From: Pseudomonas sp. MM213
GTDB lineage: Bacteria; Pseudomonadota; Gammaproteobacteria; Pseudomonadales; Pseudomonadaceae
Reading direction: 5' to 3'
NCBI RefSeq assembly: GCF_020423045.1
Contig: NZ_CP081943.1
Coordinates: forward strand, 5,828,001 to 5,892,000
Length of the DNA: 64,000 nucleotides
This document shows positions 1-10,861 of this stretch, piece by piece (position 1 is the first letter of the stretch; each line of letters begins with the position of its first letter). The position numbers and the translations under genes are program-made. Under the pieces are notes generated by a model. The model searched no databases, was not told where the DNA came from, and worked only from the letters and a program-made list of their open reading frames with translations.

Positions 1-310
1 TGATGCGCTGTTCCGGATACTTCTTGTTGCCAACGGTGAAACTCAGGTTGCGGCCGCCGCTGCTGATGGTCTGCGCGCCCGGTTTGACGGTCAACGGCAC
101 ACCGACAATCGCCAGCCAATTGTCCTGTTCCTTGACCACCAGCACCGGTTTGCCCTGATAACTGGCTTTCGGCGCTTGGGCAGAGCTGCCCAGATCCACC
201 ACCGCCACGCCCCCCGGAACCGGTTTGTTCAACAGGCGGGTGATGTAGCTGTCAGCGTGGGCGTTGAAGGTCAGGCACAGCAACAGCAGCGAAGCTAAAA
301 AACGCGGCAT
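1..310 (-). CDS. M23-type peptidoglycan peptidase, N-terminal part (runs off window)
   Basis: The reading frame starts at the ATG at 310 and runs off the left edge of the window. It begins with a clear signal peptide (MPRFLASLLLLCLTFNAHA), so the product is exported. The next ~80 residues are a small beta-rich domain with alternating hydrophobics and no catalytic motif. From memory this N-terminal pattern (RLLNKPVPGGVAVVDLG) matches Pseudomonas periplasmic M23 peptidases encoded next to xseA. The metal-binding HxxxD and HxH motifs would lie outside the window, so the function is inferred. The start lies only 3 bases beyond the xseA stop on the same strand, so co-transcription is likely. Confidence 0.6.
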   Translation of the reverse strand, partial: MPRFLASLLLLCLTFNAHADSYITRLLNKPVPGGVAVVDLGSSAQAPKASYQGKPVLVVKEQDNWLAIVGVPLTVKPGAQTISSGGRNLSFTVGNKKYPEQRI

Positions 311-313
311 GGA

Positions 314-1693
314 TCAATCCAGTAAAGAAAGGGTGACAGGCGTCAGGTGATTGTCTTCGACCCGCACTTGCAGTTCGCCTTCACCCAGTTTGGCTTTCAG
401 GCGCTGGCCGTTGTGGGTTTGCGCGGCGTTGCGGATCGCGTTGCCGCGCTCGTCCAGCAAAATGCTGTAGCCACGGCCGAGGGTCGCTAAAGGGCTGACC
501 ACGTGGAGGGTCTGCACCTGGCTTTGCAGTTGCAGACGACGGGATTTGAGCCCTTCGCGCATGGCCCGGGGCAGGCGTTCGGCGAGGCTGTCGAGGCGCT
601 GACGCAACATCGCCAGTTGCCGCCCCGGATGTTGCCCGGCGAGGCGGGTTTCCAGGCGGATCAGCCGTTCGCGACGGGTATTGAGGCTGCGTTCGAAGGC
701 GCGGCGCATGCGCATGTCCAGATCATCCAGACGTTGCGCCTGTTGGCGCAGACGTTCACCGGGATGGCGCAAGCGACGAGAGATGCCTTCCAGGCGCAGG
801 CGATCACGCATCAAACGGTCGCGCATGCGCATCACCAGCCGGCGGTGCAGGCTTTCGACCTGACGCACCAGGTCGCTGGAGTCCGGCGCCAGCAGTTCAG
901 CGGCGGCGGACGGCGTCGGGGCGCGAACGTCGGCCACAAAATCACTGATGGATACATCGGTTTCATGGCCGACGGCGCTGACAATCGGCGTCACGCAAGC
1001 ATCCACGGCGCGGGCCACGGCTTCTTCGTTGAAGCACCAGAGGTCTTCCAGCGAGCCGCCACCACGGGCCAGGATCAATGCATCGAAACCACGGGCGTCC
1101 GCCAGTTTCAACGCGCGGACAATCTGCGCGGTCGCTTCGCGGCCCTGCACGGCAGTGGGGATCAGCGTCAGCTGGATCTGCGGTGCGCGACGGCGGAACA
1201 CGCTGATGATGTCGCGGATCACCGCGCCGGTCGGCGAACTGATGATGCCGATGCGCTGCGGATGCGCCGGCAGCGGCACTTTGCGCTCGGCGCTGAACAG
1301 GCCTTCGGCGCTGAGTTTTTCCTTCAAGGCATCGAAGGCCAGGCGCAGCGCACCGTCACCGGCCGGCTCGACGGTGTCGAGAATCAGCTGATAGTCGCCA
1401 CGGCCTTCGAACAGCGAAACCTTGCCGCGCACCTTGACCGCCAGGCCGTCCTTCAGCGCCTGACGAACCCGCGCCGCGTTCTGCCGAAACAGCGCGCAAC
1501 GTACTTGGGCGCCGCTGTCCTTGAGGGTGAAATACACGTGGCCGGACGCCGGGCGTGCGAGGTTGGAGATTTCGCCTTCGACCCAGATATTGCTGAACAC
1601 GTCTTCGAGCAACACCCGCGCGCGGCCGTTGAGCTGGCTGACAGTCAGGACTTCACGGTCCAGGCCGAGTCTTGCAAAGGGATCTTTAATCAT
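314..1693 (-). CDS. xseA: Exodeoxyribonuclease VII large subunit
   Basis: XseA is the large subunit of exonuclease VII, which with small XseB subunits degrades single-stranded DNA into oligonucleotides. The 459-residue protein has the usual length. It opens with the OB-fold domain (LTVSQLNGRARVLLEDVF, then SGHVYFTLKDS) over about residues 10-115. The catalytic domain follows with IGIISSPTGAVIRDI, the ARGGGSLEDLW motif and the AVGHETDVSISDFVAD motif typical of the family. The C-terminal third is Arg/Leu-rich helical coiled coil. I chose the ATG at 1693 because it gives the N-terminus MIKDPFARLGLDREV, which fits Pseudomonas homologues. The frame is open further upstream to a TTG at 1720. The M23 peptidase gene follows almost directly. 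Confidence 0.95.
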   Translation of the reverse strand: MIKDPFARLGLDREVLTVSQLNGRARVLLEDVFSNIWVEGEISNLARPASGHVYFTLKDSGAQVRCALFRQNAARVRQALKDGLAVKVRGKVSLFEGRGDYQLILDTVEPAGDGALRLAFDALKEKLSAEGLFSAERKVPLPAHPQRIGIISSPTGAVIRDIISVFRRRAPQIQLTLIPTAVQGREATAQIVRALKLADARGFDALILARGGGSLEDLWCFNEEAVARAVDACVTPIVSAVGHETDVSISDFVADVRAPTPSAAAELLAPDSSDLVRQVESLHRRLVMRMRDRLMRDRLRLEGISRRLRHPGERLRQQAQRLDDLDMRMRRAFERSLNTRRERLIRLETRLAGQHPGRQLAMLRQRLDSLAERLPRAMREGLKSRRLQLQSQVQTLHVVSPLATLGRGYSILLDERGNAIRNAAQTHNGQRLKAKLGEGELQVRVEDNHLTPVTLSLLD

Positions 1694-1738
1694 GGGGCGC
1701 ATGATAAAGGCATTCTCCAACCGAATGCACGATCCCCT

Positions 1739-1828
1739 ATAGGAGCGAGCCTGCTCGCGATGGCAGTGTGTCAGTCGACAGTGCTATTGAATGTTAAACC
1801 GCTATCGCGAGCAGGCTCGCTCCCACAA
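1739..1828. repeat. REP doublet (REPIN), GCGAG-cagg-CTCGC type
   Basis: Two inverted REP palindromes, 1740-1763 and 1804-1827, each have the core GCGAGCAGGCTCGC with a GGGAG or GGAGC side. The spacer contains GTCAGTCGAC, which recurs in the REPIN near 55.1 kb. The last codons and the stop of the LysR gene lie inside this element. Confidence 0.9.
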
Positions 1829-2718
1829 TGGTCTGTGCAGACATTTATGAAGTGTTGAATCAGCGCCGTGGGATTCTGCCGGCAGGCGAGGGCGACGGTG
1901 CTGTGGCAATCCGGGTCGGCCAGGGGCAGAAAATGAATGTCGGGTGGCGCGATGTCCTGCATCGACTCCGGCAGCAGGGCGATGCCGAATCCGGCCTGGA
2001 TCAATTGCAGTTGCGTGGTTTTGCGCGAGACCACCCGCGCCGCCTTCGGGAAAAATCCCTGGCGCATGCACAGCTCGGCGGACAGATAACTCAAACCGCC
2101 GCGCTGCGGGTGAGGGATGGAGATAAAGGCTTCATCCTTCAACTGCGCCAGATCGATGCCCTGAGCGGACTTATCCACAACCAGCCGATGATTGGGTGGA
2201 ACGGCCAGCAGCAATCGTTCGCTATACAAAGGAACAATCTGCACGCCTTCACGCTGGCGCAACACCGGCAGGCGCAGCAGTCCGACATCAAGTCGATTGT
2301 CGACCAACGCTTCAAGCTGCGCTTCGGAAGACAGCTTGACGATCTCCATGGATACGCCGGCCTGCTGGTCCAGATAAGCACTGATACCCCGTAGCAGGCG
2401 ACCACTCATGGGCACGGTGCTGGAGTGACTCAGGCGCAAGGTGCCCAGTTGCCCGTTGCCCACTTGGGTGGCCATTTCACTGGCCTTGGTCAGTTCGTTC
2501 AGCAGGTTTCTGGCGCGCGGCAAGAACGCCTCCCCAGCGGCGGTCAGTCGCGGCTGGCGCGCCGTGCGTTCGAACAGCGGGGTTTGCAGGCGGGTTTCCA
2601 TTTCCTTGATCTGCCGGCTCAAGGCTGACTGCGCAACAAACAAACGCTCAGCGGCTGCACTGAAGCTGCCGCACTCGGCGATTTCCACGAAGTAACGCAA
2701 TTGACGGGTTGAAAGCAC
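1771..2718 (-). CDS. LysR-family transcriptional regulator
   Basis: This 315-residue LysR-type regulator has an N-terminal winged helix-turn-helix (LSTRQLRYFVEIAECGSFS, then AAERLFVAQSALSRQIKEME) and a periplasmic-binding-like effector domain from about residue 90. Its GTG start at 2718 has AAGG about 8 bases upstream. It is divergent from the TauE/SafE exporter gene with about 100 bases between them. That is the classical arrangement for a LysR protein regulating its neighbour, and the target is inferred only from position. The last ~15 codons (GSEPARDSGLTFNSTVD) are translated from the REP element downstream, so the native C-terminus seems to have been replaced or extended by repeat sequence. 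The effector is unknown. Confidence 0.9.
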   Translation of the reverse strand: MLSTRQLRYFVEIAECGSFSAAAERLFVAQSALSRQIKEMETRLQTPLFERTARQPRLTAAGEAFLPRARNLLNELTKASEMATQVGNGQLGTLRLSHSSTVPMSGRLLRGISAYLDQQAGVSMEIVKLSSEAQLEALVDNRLDVGLLRLPVLRQREGVQIVPLYSERLLLAVPPNHRLVVDKSAQGIDLAQLKDEAFISIPHPQRGGLSYLSAELCMRQGFFPKAARVVSRKTTQLQLIQAGFGIALLPESMQDIAPPDIHFLPLADPDCHSTVALACRQNPTALIQHFINVCTDHCGSEPARDSGLTFNSTVD

Positions 2719-2818
2719 GAGTCATGCCTTTTTGAGATGAGAGGTCGGCTTTGAAGATATTAGTCGCAAGGCTCGGCGCTGGCTAAAGTCATCACAGGTA
2801 TTTGATAAAGGCGTGCAG

Positions 2819-3586
2819 ATGAACGTGCTGGAGTTGTTACACCAATGGCCATTCGGCGCGACGGATTGGTTGGTGATCGGCCTGGCCATCGCCCTGGCGT
2901 ACATCGTGTTTGGCATCGCCGGGTTCGGCACCGCACTGGTGGCGGGGCCGATTCTGATTTTGTTCATGCCGCTGTCGAAGATCGTGCCGTTGCTGGTGCT
3001 GCTGGATTTTGTCGCGGCGTTCGGCAATCTGCTGCCCTCGCGACGGGATGTGGCCAGGCCTGAGTTGCTGCGGCTGTTGCCGTGCATGGCGGTGGGTTGC
3101 ACGCTGGGGGTTATCTTTCTGCTGAACCTGAAATCCGACGTGTTGTTGCTGTTGATGGGGCTGTTTATCAGCGTCTATGCGGTTTACAGCCTGTGGGTCA
3201 AAACCCGACCGACACAGTTGTCTGCCGCCTGGGCAGTGCCGATGGGCACGGTGGGCGGGATGTTCGGGGCGTTGTTTGGCAGTGGCGGCTTTTTATATGC
3301 GATCTATTTGAACAGTCGGTTGCCCAAAGACGCGGCGCGAGCGACCCAGAGTGCGCTGATCAGTTGCAGCACCGTGGTGCGCCTGAGCCTGTTTGCTGTC
3401 GCGGGTGTGTATGCCGAGCTACCCTTGTTGGTACTGGCGCTGTGTTTGTTGCCGGCCATGGCGCTAGGGTTGTGGGTCGGCCGGCGGTTGACCATGCGAT
3501 TGTCCCGCGAGGCGTTTGTGCGGCTGGTGACCTGGTTGGTGCTGGCCAGCGGGATTGCGTTGATCGGGCGGTATTTGAGTACTTGA
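2819..3586 (+). CDS. TauE/SafE family sulfite/organosulfonate exporter
   Basis: A 255-residue integral inner-membrane protein with about eight hydrophobic segments, including WLVIGLAIALAYIVFGIAGF near the N-terminus and LLLLMGLFISVYAVYSLWV mid-protein. The two-repeat layout and the glycine-rich GIAGFGTAL and GSGGFLYA motifs fit the TauE/SafE family, proposed to export sulfite or sulfoacetate-type anions. The ATG at 2819 has AAGG seven bases upstream. A GTG at 2813 is too close to the Shine-Dalgarno site. It is divergent from the LysR gene. The exact substrate cannot be read from the sequence. Confidence 0.85.
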   Translation: MNVLELLHQWPFGATDWLVIGLAIALAYIVFGIAGFGTALVAGPILILFMPLSKIVPLLVLLDFVAAFGNLLPSRRDVARPELLRLLPCMAVGCTLGVIFLLNLKSDVLLLLMGLFISVYAVYSLWVKTRPTQLSAAWAVPMGTVGGMFGALFGSGGFLYAIYLNSRLPKDAARATQSALISCSTVVRLSLFAVAGVYAELPLLVLALCLLPAMALGLWVGRRLTMRLSREAFVRLVTWLVLASGIALIGRYLST

Positions 3587-3624
3587 CCGGATTTCGTCAG
3601 GGATTAAGCTGCCGCCCGCTCGGA

Positions 3625-3700
3625 CGCCTTCGCGGGCAAGCCTCGCTCCTACAAAGGCATGTGCAGAACCTGTAGGAGCGAGGCTTGCCCGCGAAGGCGT
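3625..3700. repeat. REP doublet, GCGGGCAAGCCTCGC type
   Basis: Inverted arms at 3625-3653 and 3671-3700 share the core CGCGGGCAAGCCTCGCTCC and its complement. The doublet sits just after the TauE/SafE gene. Confidence 0.9.
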
Positions 3701-3748
3701 AGGACGGCACACCGCAGAATATCCATTTGACGCAGCAGGCTTGCACCC

Positions 3749-4297
3749 ATGAATTCCCAAAGCATCATCGTCCCGAAAATCTCCACGCTGCCGGTACATG
3801 AACCCCGGGCCCGGGCGGTCGTGCGGTGGCTGGTGCGCAAGGACATCATCAAGGAAGAGCTGACCACTTGCGGCCGCACCGGCAACCGCATGGGCCACGC
3901 GATCGCCGATGGTGCCCGCACCGTGGTGCTGCACCCGGATGCGCTGCCGTTCGGCGAGCCGGTCAATGGCCTGGAGATCATTACCAAACGCTGCATTTAT
4001 ACGCCGGCCAAAGGTTTTCTGGGGGAGGCGGGTTGCGCCGAGTGCCGCAAGGAAATCGGCGAGGCGCTGTTCGAAAGCCTCGAAGACTGGATGCCGGGGC
4101 GTACCGATAACTTCACCTGTCCGGAATGCGGGCATGAAGATGACATCAACGGGTTCCTGTTCTTGCAGGAATGCGGGTTTTCCAACCTGGGGTTCATTTT
4201 CAACAACTGGGCCGAGGCCGGGTTCAAGCAGAGCTTTATCGATGAGTTTGCCGATTGGCTGGATCAGCCCGTGAGCTGGGTGAAAGTCGAACTGTAA
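3749..4297 (+). CDS. Conserved zinc-ribbon protein of unknown function
   Basis: The 182-residue protein is soluble, with no signal peptide or membrane segment. Its visible feature is a probable zinc ribbon with two CxxC knuckles, CAEC near residue 96 and CPEC near residue 130. Both flank an acidic segment (FESLEDWMPGRTDNF). The N-terminus has a conserved-looking VRWLVRKDIIKEEL and CGRTGNRMGHAIADGA. From memory, close Pseudomonas homologues are sometimes labelled 'sugar ABC transporter ATPase', but nothing ATPase-like (no Walker A) is present, so that label looks wrong. It stands alone between REP elements upstream of guaB. I do not recognise a function. Confidence 0.8.
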   Translation: MNSQSIIVPKISTLPVHEPRARAVVRWLVRKDIIKEELTTCGRTGNRMGHAIADGARTVVLHPDALPFGEPVNGLEIITKRCIYTPAKGFLGEAGCAECRKEIGEALFESLEDWMPGRTDNFTCPECGHEDDINGFLFLQECGFSNLGFIFNNWAEAGFKQSFIDEFADWLDQPVSWVKVEL

Positions 4298-4311
4298 GTG
4301 AAGCCGTAACC

Positions 4312-4384
4312 GTAGGAGCGAGGCTTGCCCGCGAAGCTTTTGGCGCCAGTGATGACACCTTCGCGGGCGAGCCTCGCTCCTACA
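4312..4384. repeat. REP doublet, GCGGGCAAGCCTCGC type
   Basis: Arms at 4312-4336 and 4357-4384 (GTAGGAGCGAGGCTTGCCCG and its near complement) flank a short loop. The element lies between the zinc-ribbon gene and the guaB promoter. Confidence 0.9.
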
Positions 4385-4428
4385 GGATTTGCGTTCCAAC
4401 CCCCCGTCGATCACCGCATCGATAATAG

Positions 4429-5976
<1,548 letters not shown>

Positions 5977-6060
5977 GCCTTCAAGCAAAACGTTAAGTAA
6001 CCCGGGGCTGTTCGATTCAGCCCCGAGTTGTTTCTGAATTACATAGACGAGACTGACTTC

Positions 6061-7638
6061 ATGGCCCTCGACATTCACGCCCACCGCATCCTGATCCTCG
6101 ACTTCGGTTCCCAGTACACCCAGCTGATCGCCCGCCGCGTGCGTGAAATCGGCGTGTACTGCGAACTGCATCCGTTCGACATGGACGACGAAGCGATTCG
6201 CGAATTCGCTCCAAAAGGCGTCATTCTCGCCGGCGGTCCCGAGTCCGTGCACGAAGCCAACAGCCCTCGCTGCCCGCAAGCGGTGTTTGACCTGGGCGTG
6301 CCGGTCTTCGGCATCTGCTACGGCATGCAGACCATGGCTGAACAGCTGGGTGGCAAGGTCGAAGGTTCCGAACTGCGTGAATTCGGTTATGCCCGTGTCG
6401 ACGTGGTCGGCAAGAGCCAGCTGCTGGACGGCATCGAAGACCACATCGACGCCGACGGCCTGTTCGGCCTCGACGTGTGGATGAGCCACGGTGACAAGGT
6501 CACCAAAATGCCGCAGGACTTCCACATCCTGGCCAGCACCCCGAGCTGCCCGATTGCCGGCATGTTCAACGATGACCTGCGTTACTACGGCGTGCAGTTC
6601 CACCCGGAAGTGACCCACACCAAGCAGGGCGGCCGCATCCTGTCGCGCTTCATCCTCGAGATCTGCGGCTGCGAAGCACTGTGGACGCCGTCGAAGATCG
6701 CTGAAGACGCCATCGCCCAGGTTCGCGCCCAGGTTGGCACCGACAACGTCTTGCTCGGCCTGTCCGGCGGCGTTGACTCCTCGGTGGTTGCCGCGCTGCT
6801 GCACAAGGCCATCGGCGACCAGCTGACCTGCGTCTTCGTCGACAACGGCCTGCTGCGTCTGCACGAAGGCGAGCAAGTGATGGCCATGTTCGCCGAGAAC
6901 ATGGGCGTCAAGGTGATCCGCGCCAACGCTGAAGACCAGTTCCTGAACAACCTGGCTGGCGAAAGCGATCCAGAGAAGAAGCGCAAGATCATCGGTCGTA
7001 CCTTCATCGACGTCTTTGATGCTCAGTCCAACAAACTGGACAACATCAAGTACCTCGCCCAAGGCACCATCTACCCGGACGTGATCGAGTCGGCTGGCGC
7101 GAAAAGCGGCAAGGCGCACGTGATCAAGTCGCACCACAACGTGGGCGGCCTGCCGGAAGAAATGAACCTCAAGCTGGTTGAACCGCTGCGCGAGCTGTTC
7201 AAGGACGAAGTCCGTCGTCTGGGCCTGGAACTCGGCCTGCCGTACGACATGGTCTACCGTCACCCGTTCCCGGGCCCGGGCCTGGGTGTGCGGATCCTCG
7301 GTGAAGTGAAGAAGGAATACGCCGACCTGCTGCGTCGCGCCGACCACATCTTCATCGAAGAACTGCGCAAGGCCGACTGGTACCACAAAGTCAGCCAGGC
7401 ATTCGTGGTGTTCCAGCCGGTGAAATCGGTTGGCGTTGTAGGCGATGGCCGTCGTTACGCCTGGGTCGTGGCCCTGCGTGCCGTGGAAACCATCGACTTC
7501 ATGACTGCGCGTTGGGCTCACCTGCCTTATGAACTGCTGGAAACCGTCAGCGGCCGCATCATCAATGAAATCGAAGGCATCTCCCGCGTCACTTACGACG
7601 TGTCGAGCAAGCCGCCAGCGACCATCGAGTGGGAATGA
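6061..7638 (+). CDS. guaA: GMP synthase (glutamine-hydrolysing)
   Basis: GuaA converts XMP to GMP using ATP and glutamine. The 525-residue protein starts at the ATG at 6061 ([18 protein letters not shown]). It has a class I glutamine amidotransferase domain with nucleophile Cys86 in GICYGMQT and the His/Glu pair in [10 protein letters not shown]. The ATP pyrophosphatase domain has the PP-loop [11 protein letters not shown] near residue 235. The C-terminal dimerisation/XMP-binding domain ends in [17 protein letters not shown]. It forms the guaBA operon with the gene upstream, and a strong hairpin terminator follows 32 bases after the stop. Confidence 0.98.
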   Translation: MALDIHAHRILILDFGSQYTQLIARRVREIGVYCELHPFDMDDEAIREFAPKGVILAGGPESVHEANSPRCPQAVFDLGVPVFGICYGMQTMAEQLGGKVEGSELREFGYARVDVVGKSQLLDGIEDHIDADGLFGLDVWMSHGDKVTKMPQDFHILASTPSCPIAGMFNDDLRYYGVQFHPEVTHTKQGGRILSRFILEICGCEALWTPSKIAEDAIAQVRAQVGTDNVLLGLSGGVDSSVVAALLHKAIGDQLTCVFVDNGLLRLHEGEQVMAMFAENMGVKVIRANAEDQFLNNLAGESDPEKKRKIIGRTFIDVFDAQSNKLDNIKYLAQGTIYPDVIESAGAKSGKAHVIKSHHNVGGLPEEMNLKLVEPLRELFKDEVRRLGLELGLPYDMVYRHPFPGPGLGVRILGEVKKEYADLLRRADHIFIEELRKADWYHKVSQAFVVFQPVKSVGVVGDGRRYAWVVALRAVETIDFMTARWAHLPYELLETVSGRIINEIEGISRVTYDVSSKPPATIEWE

Positions 7639-7670
7639 TCCCGGTCTGACTGATCGCCTGTAACACCTCA

Positions 7671-7706
7671 AAGGCCCCGTGAATGTGAATTCACGGGGCC
7701 TTTGCG
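7671..7706. terminator. Intrinsic terminator between guaA and toxin-like gene
   Basis: A perfect 13-base-pair stem, AAGGCCCCGTGAA (7671-7683) with TTCACGGGGCCTT (7690-7702), has a six-base loop. The flanking A and T runs are short, but the hairpin could end transcription from guaA and from the convergent gene at 7709. Confidence 0.8.
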
Positions 7707-7708
7707 TA

Positions 7709-10700
7709 TCAGGCAGTTACAGCCGGCAGGCGCCCTTGCAGCGTCAGGCCCATGCGGTTGAGTGCGTGGGCAAGGCTGATCAGATTCGCGTAGGTGATCC
7801 GATGCACACCCGCCCAGGCCGGACGGTTGATCCGAAAGCCGCTATCCATCGTTCGCTCGATTGTCGTTCGCACAATCTGGCCAGTGCGGCTGCGATGAAT
7901 CAGCGAGAAGGTGTCTTCCGACCTTTCAATGGTGAACATGCCTTGGCGGAACAGCAGCTGATTGATCTGCTCGGGCGTTCGTTGAATGAACGGCGTCGGC
8001 ATCTGCAGGCTGATGTCGGCATACAGGGTGTCGGTATTACCGTGCATCGGGCCAGTTCCCCCGGCAATCTCATGGCCTACTTCGATACCATGGTCGATGT
8101 CCAGGTGCAGTCTCTGATCGGGTTGCACTTCTTCTATGCGCAAACCGATACCACCCTCCGTTTCGCTGATGCCGGCCATTCCCCTGAACGTGTTGGTACT
8201 CTCCTGGTCGGTGAGTACCAGCCATTTTCCGCCGCCGTTGCGGGCTTGAGTCGCCTGCATGATGGTGTGGGTAAGGTAGGTCTTGAAGGATTGCTGTGCT
8301 CTGAGGGTCATGGTCGAGTCTTCATAACGATAACTCGCCAGGCAGTCAGTGGCCTGGATTTGAATGCCGTTCTGTTGGGCCGTTTTGACGACCTCCAACG
8401 GCGTGAACTGTCCCGCAGGATCGCCTGGCAACTTTTTCAGGTACATCTCCAGCATGCCATGCATATTTCCGGTTTCGGCGAAGTTGTTCAGGTCGACTTG
8501 ATTGAAGTCGTTGAGCAGACGATGCATGTAGATCGTCTTGACGCCTTTCCTGGCCAGCGTCGGCATGTTTTCGATCAGGAAGCGCATGCTGGCAATGCGA
8601 TCCTGACTTTCACCGACCACCAGCCCCGGTGATGCATCGAATACCTTCTCGATGAGTTCGGTGACCGTCGTGGATGGAGTGATCACGGGCTGGACCGGTC
8701 GGGGAGGCAGCGAGGCGAAAAAGTCCTTGGGTTTCTGGAATGCGATTGCATCCCTGGCCAGTGCCGTGCGGCGTCCGGCGACATACTCTTCGTAGGGGGA
8801 GACCCCTCTGATTTGCCCACCAGGCATGTTGACGACTTTTATATGGGTTTCCTGTTTTCCCAGCGCCAGGAAGTTCAACGAGCGACCGTTAGGGGCATCG
8901 TATCGGGTCAAGTGTGCGTGATCATTCACTTTGGGCGGCAATGGGGCAGCGGGCCGGGAGGGGCCGGGAACAAGTTTGCTGGGGCCTTTGCCGCCACCCA
9001 TCAACCCGCTTTTCGGCGCCAGCTCCCATTCACCTTGGGCATTCAGGCGTACGGGAATCGACCCCGTAAAGGCATTCGGGTTCTGCGGATCAATGATGGC
9101 CCATGTTCCGCCACCATTGGCGTCTGCTTCGAAGCGCACGAAGTAAGCCTGCTCGTTGATCAGGATGGCGTTGGAGGGTTGTGAATCGAGTGTGTAGACA
9201 CCCTGGAATTTTCCGCTGGTGGCCATCGGGTAGCTTTCGAGGATTTCATTGCTTTGCCAGTGCTCCGGTACATCAAACGCTTGCGCGGTTTCATCGGGCA
9301 CGCCCGGCAACTCTCCAGGTTGCAGGGTGACTTCCTCCGATTCGCCGGGCGCCTGCGGTTCTTGCGTGCCGACGGTTTCTTCTGGATCGAGCGTCTTGTT
9401 CAAGTCCGCCATCTCGGCCGCTTCTGCCGCCTCAGCCGCAGCCCCGGTTTCGTCCAACACACTGACCTCTTTGAGCAGCGGGAGATTGAACAGCACATTG
9501 ATGCCATCGAGCACCGTGCCGATGATGCCTGCCTTGCGTTCTGCCGCTGTTTTGCCATTCACCGCTTTGTCGGTGTTCAAACCCATGGCCGCGATGCTGG
9601 CCCCGATCACCGGCAATGCGATCGGCCAGCCAAGCACCGCCAACGGGCCGAAAACGTGCAGTGCGGCGGTGAGATAACCCAGCCATAGCTGCTTACGCAT
9701 CTGTCCATTGCTCACCAGCGTCAGGTCAGCCTCTTCCAGCATCGTGTGCTGGACGGCCCGGCTCTGCCAGGTGAACACGTCACCGCTGATGGTGATGTCT
9801 TTTTGATTGATCAAATGGTGGTCGTACTTGCCCCAGGTGCCGACCAGTTGGTTCATCAGCGGGGTGATATTGTCGTGGACCTCCTTGCGAACCGACAGCG
9901 GGAAATGGGTCATGAATTCGGTTCGGGGGTGTTCTTCGTTCATCTGCAACAGCATCCACCAATGCATGTCCGTCAATGTCGGGTGCACGTGGAAGGGTTC
10001 TGCGGCGCCGGGAACGTAGGTGATTTGCCGACCGTTGGGCTCAACAATGCGCAGAATATCGGTGGCGACATGCCCTGCGACATCCAGCGCGCAAACACGA
10101 AGATCCGCAGGCGTAGCGGTTTGCGCTTTCAGGGTAGCCAAGGTGATCGGCCAGGACGCGCCACCGATGACGGCCCTGATGACTGTCTGGAAATCCTCCT
10201 CTTCGAGTTGCCCGCTTTGCCGCGCCTCCACGGCTTTGCTGAGGTAGTTACATTTGGCCAGGGCGCGGTAGTCATCAAAATGGCTGGCCCAGAACGCATT
10301 CAGCTTATCCAGGTAGCGTTGACTGAGGTTCTTCTCCCACAGGTCCGCGAGCACCTGCCTGGGGTACATCCGCACTTCATTGGTTTCGTTGTAAATACTG
10401 GCGTTCGCATCCGCCGTGTAAAAACCGCCATTGCTGTCCAGTTCGAGGGCGTCGTCCTGGTCGGTCACGCGGTATCGATGGATGACCAGTTGCGTCAGGG
10501 TTAAAGATTCACTGGGTTTGGGCGCGTGCTCCCAACCCAGAAAAGCCTTGGTGCTGCTGGCCGAGACATTGTTGAAGCGATGCCACCAGACCTGATCCGG
10601 GTCCAGGTGGGTGATGCCGTGTTTTTGCAGGATTTCACTGGCGACCGCATGGGCTTCTTCCTGCAAACCGGGGCAGGCTGTCACCACGACCGGCGCGATG

Positions 10701-10762
10701 AGTCTGAGTGTTTCCTGGTCGGCGGCATTGCTTGATACGGGGGTGTTTTGTTCGGTGGACAT
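7709..10762 (-). CDS. Large dermonecrotic-toxin-like protein with Tiki/ChaN-type C-terminal domain
   Basis: A 1017-residue protein with no signal peptide. Residues 1-340 resemble the N-terminal region of Pseudomonas 'dermonecrotic toxin domain' proteins (WWHRFNN, HRYRVTDQDDALELD, MYPRQVLADLW). Residues ~350-390 form a hydrophobic segment (FGPLAVLGWPIALPVIGASI) that could insert into membrane. An acidic, Ala/Glu/Pro-rich linker spans ~425-500. The C-terminal ~300 residues carry GLVVGESQDRIASMRFLIEN (Gly717-Gln720) and LTDQESTNTFRGMAGI (Ser855). They recall the Tiki/EreA/ChaN-like fold described for the Pasteurella toxin C2 region. In that family, as I remember it, both motifs usually carry histidine (GESH, and H where Ser855 lies), so activity may be lost or altered. 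A good AGGAG precedes the ATG. No secretion or immunity gene is adjacent. Confidence 0.7.
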   Translation of the reverse strand: MSTEQNTPVSSNAADQETLRLIAPVVVTACPGLQEEAHAVASEILQKHGITHLDPDQVWWHRFNNVSASSTKAFLGWEHAPKPSESLTLTQLVIHRYRVTDQDDALELDSNGGFYTADANASIYNETNEVRMYPRQVLADLWEKNLSQRYLDKLNAFWASHFDDYRALAKCNYLSKAVEARQSGQLEEEDFQTVIRAVIGGASWPITLATLKAQTATPADLRVCALDVAGHVATDILRIVEPNGRQITYVPGAAEPFHVHPTLTDMHWWMLLQMNEEHPRTEFMTHFPLSVRKEVHDNITPLMNQLVGTWGKYDHHLINQKDITISGDVFTWQSRAVQHTMLEEADLTLVSNGQMRKQLWLGYLTAALHVFGPLAVLGWPIALPVIGASIAAMGLNTDKAVNGKTAAERKAGIIGTVLDGINVLFNLPLLKEVSVLDETGAAAEAAEAAEMADLNKTLDPEETVGTQEPQAPGESEEVTLQPGELPGVPDETAQAFDVPEHWQSNEILESYPMATSGKFQGVYTLDSQPSNAILINEQAYFVRFEADANGGGTWAIIDPQNPNAFTGSIPVRLNAQGEWELAPKSGLMGGGKGPSKLVPGPSRPAAPLPPKVNDHAHLTRYDAPNGRSLNFLALGKQETHIKVVNMPGGQIRGVSPYEEYVAGRRTALARDAIAFQKPKDFFASLPPRPVQPVITPSTTVTELIEKVFDASPGLVVGESQDRIASMRFLIENMPTLARKGVKTIYMHRLLNDFNQVDLNNFAETGNMHGMLEMYLKKLPGDPAGQFTPLEVVKTAQQNGIQIQATDCLASYRYEDSTMTLRAQQSFKTYLTHTIMQATQARNGGGKWLVLTDQESTNTFRGMAGISETEGGIGLRIEEVQPDQRLHLDIDHGIEVGHEIAGGTGPMHGNTDTLYADISLQMPTPFIQRTPEQINQLLFRQGMFTIERSEDTFSLIHRSRTGQIVRTTIERTMDSGFRINRPAWAGVHRITYANLISLAHALNRMGLTLQGRLPAVTA

Positions 10763-10778
10763 GCTCTCGCTCCTTGAG

Positions 10779-10804
10779 AAATGGGCAGCGATGATTGCCC
10801 GTTT
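10779..10804 (-). terminator. Possible weak terminator between treR and toxin-like gene
   Basis: AAATGGGCA and TGCCCGTTT form an imperfect stem around a short loop, between the 3' end of treR and the downstream gene on the same strand. The T run is short, so termination is only possible. Confidence 0.35.
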
Positions 10805-10861
10805 CCATGCAGGAGGTGCACTACATAGTTATGCCCAAACGCGATTCAAGAACCTGTAGGG

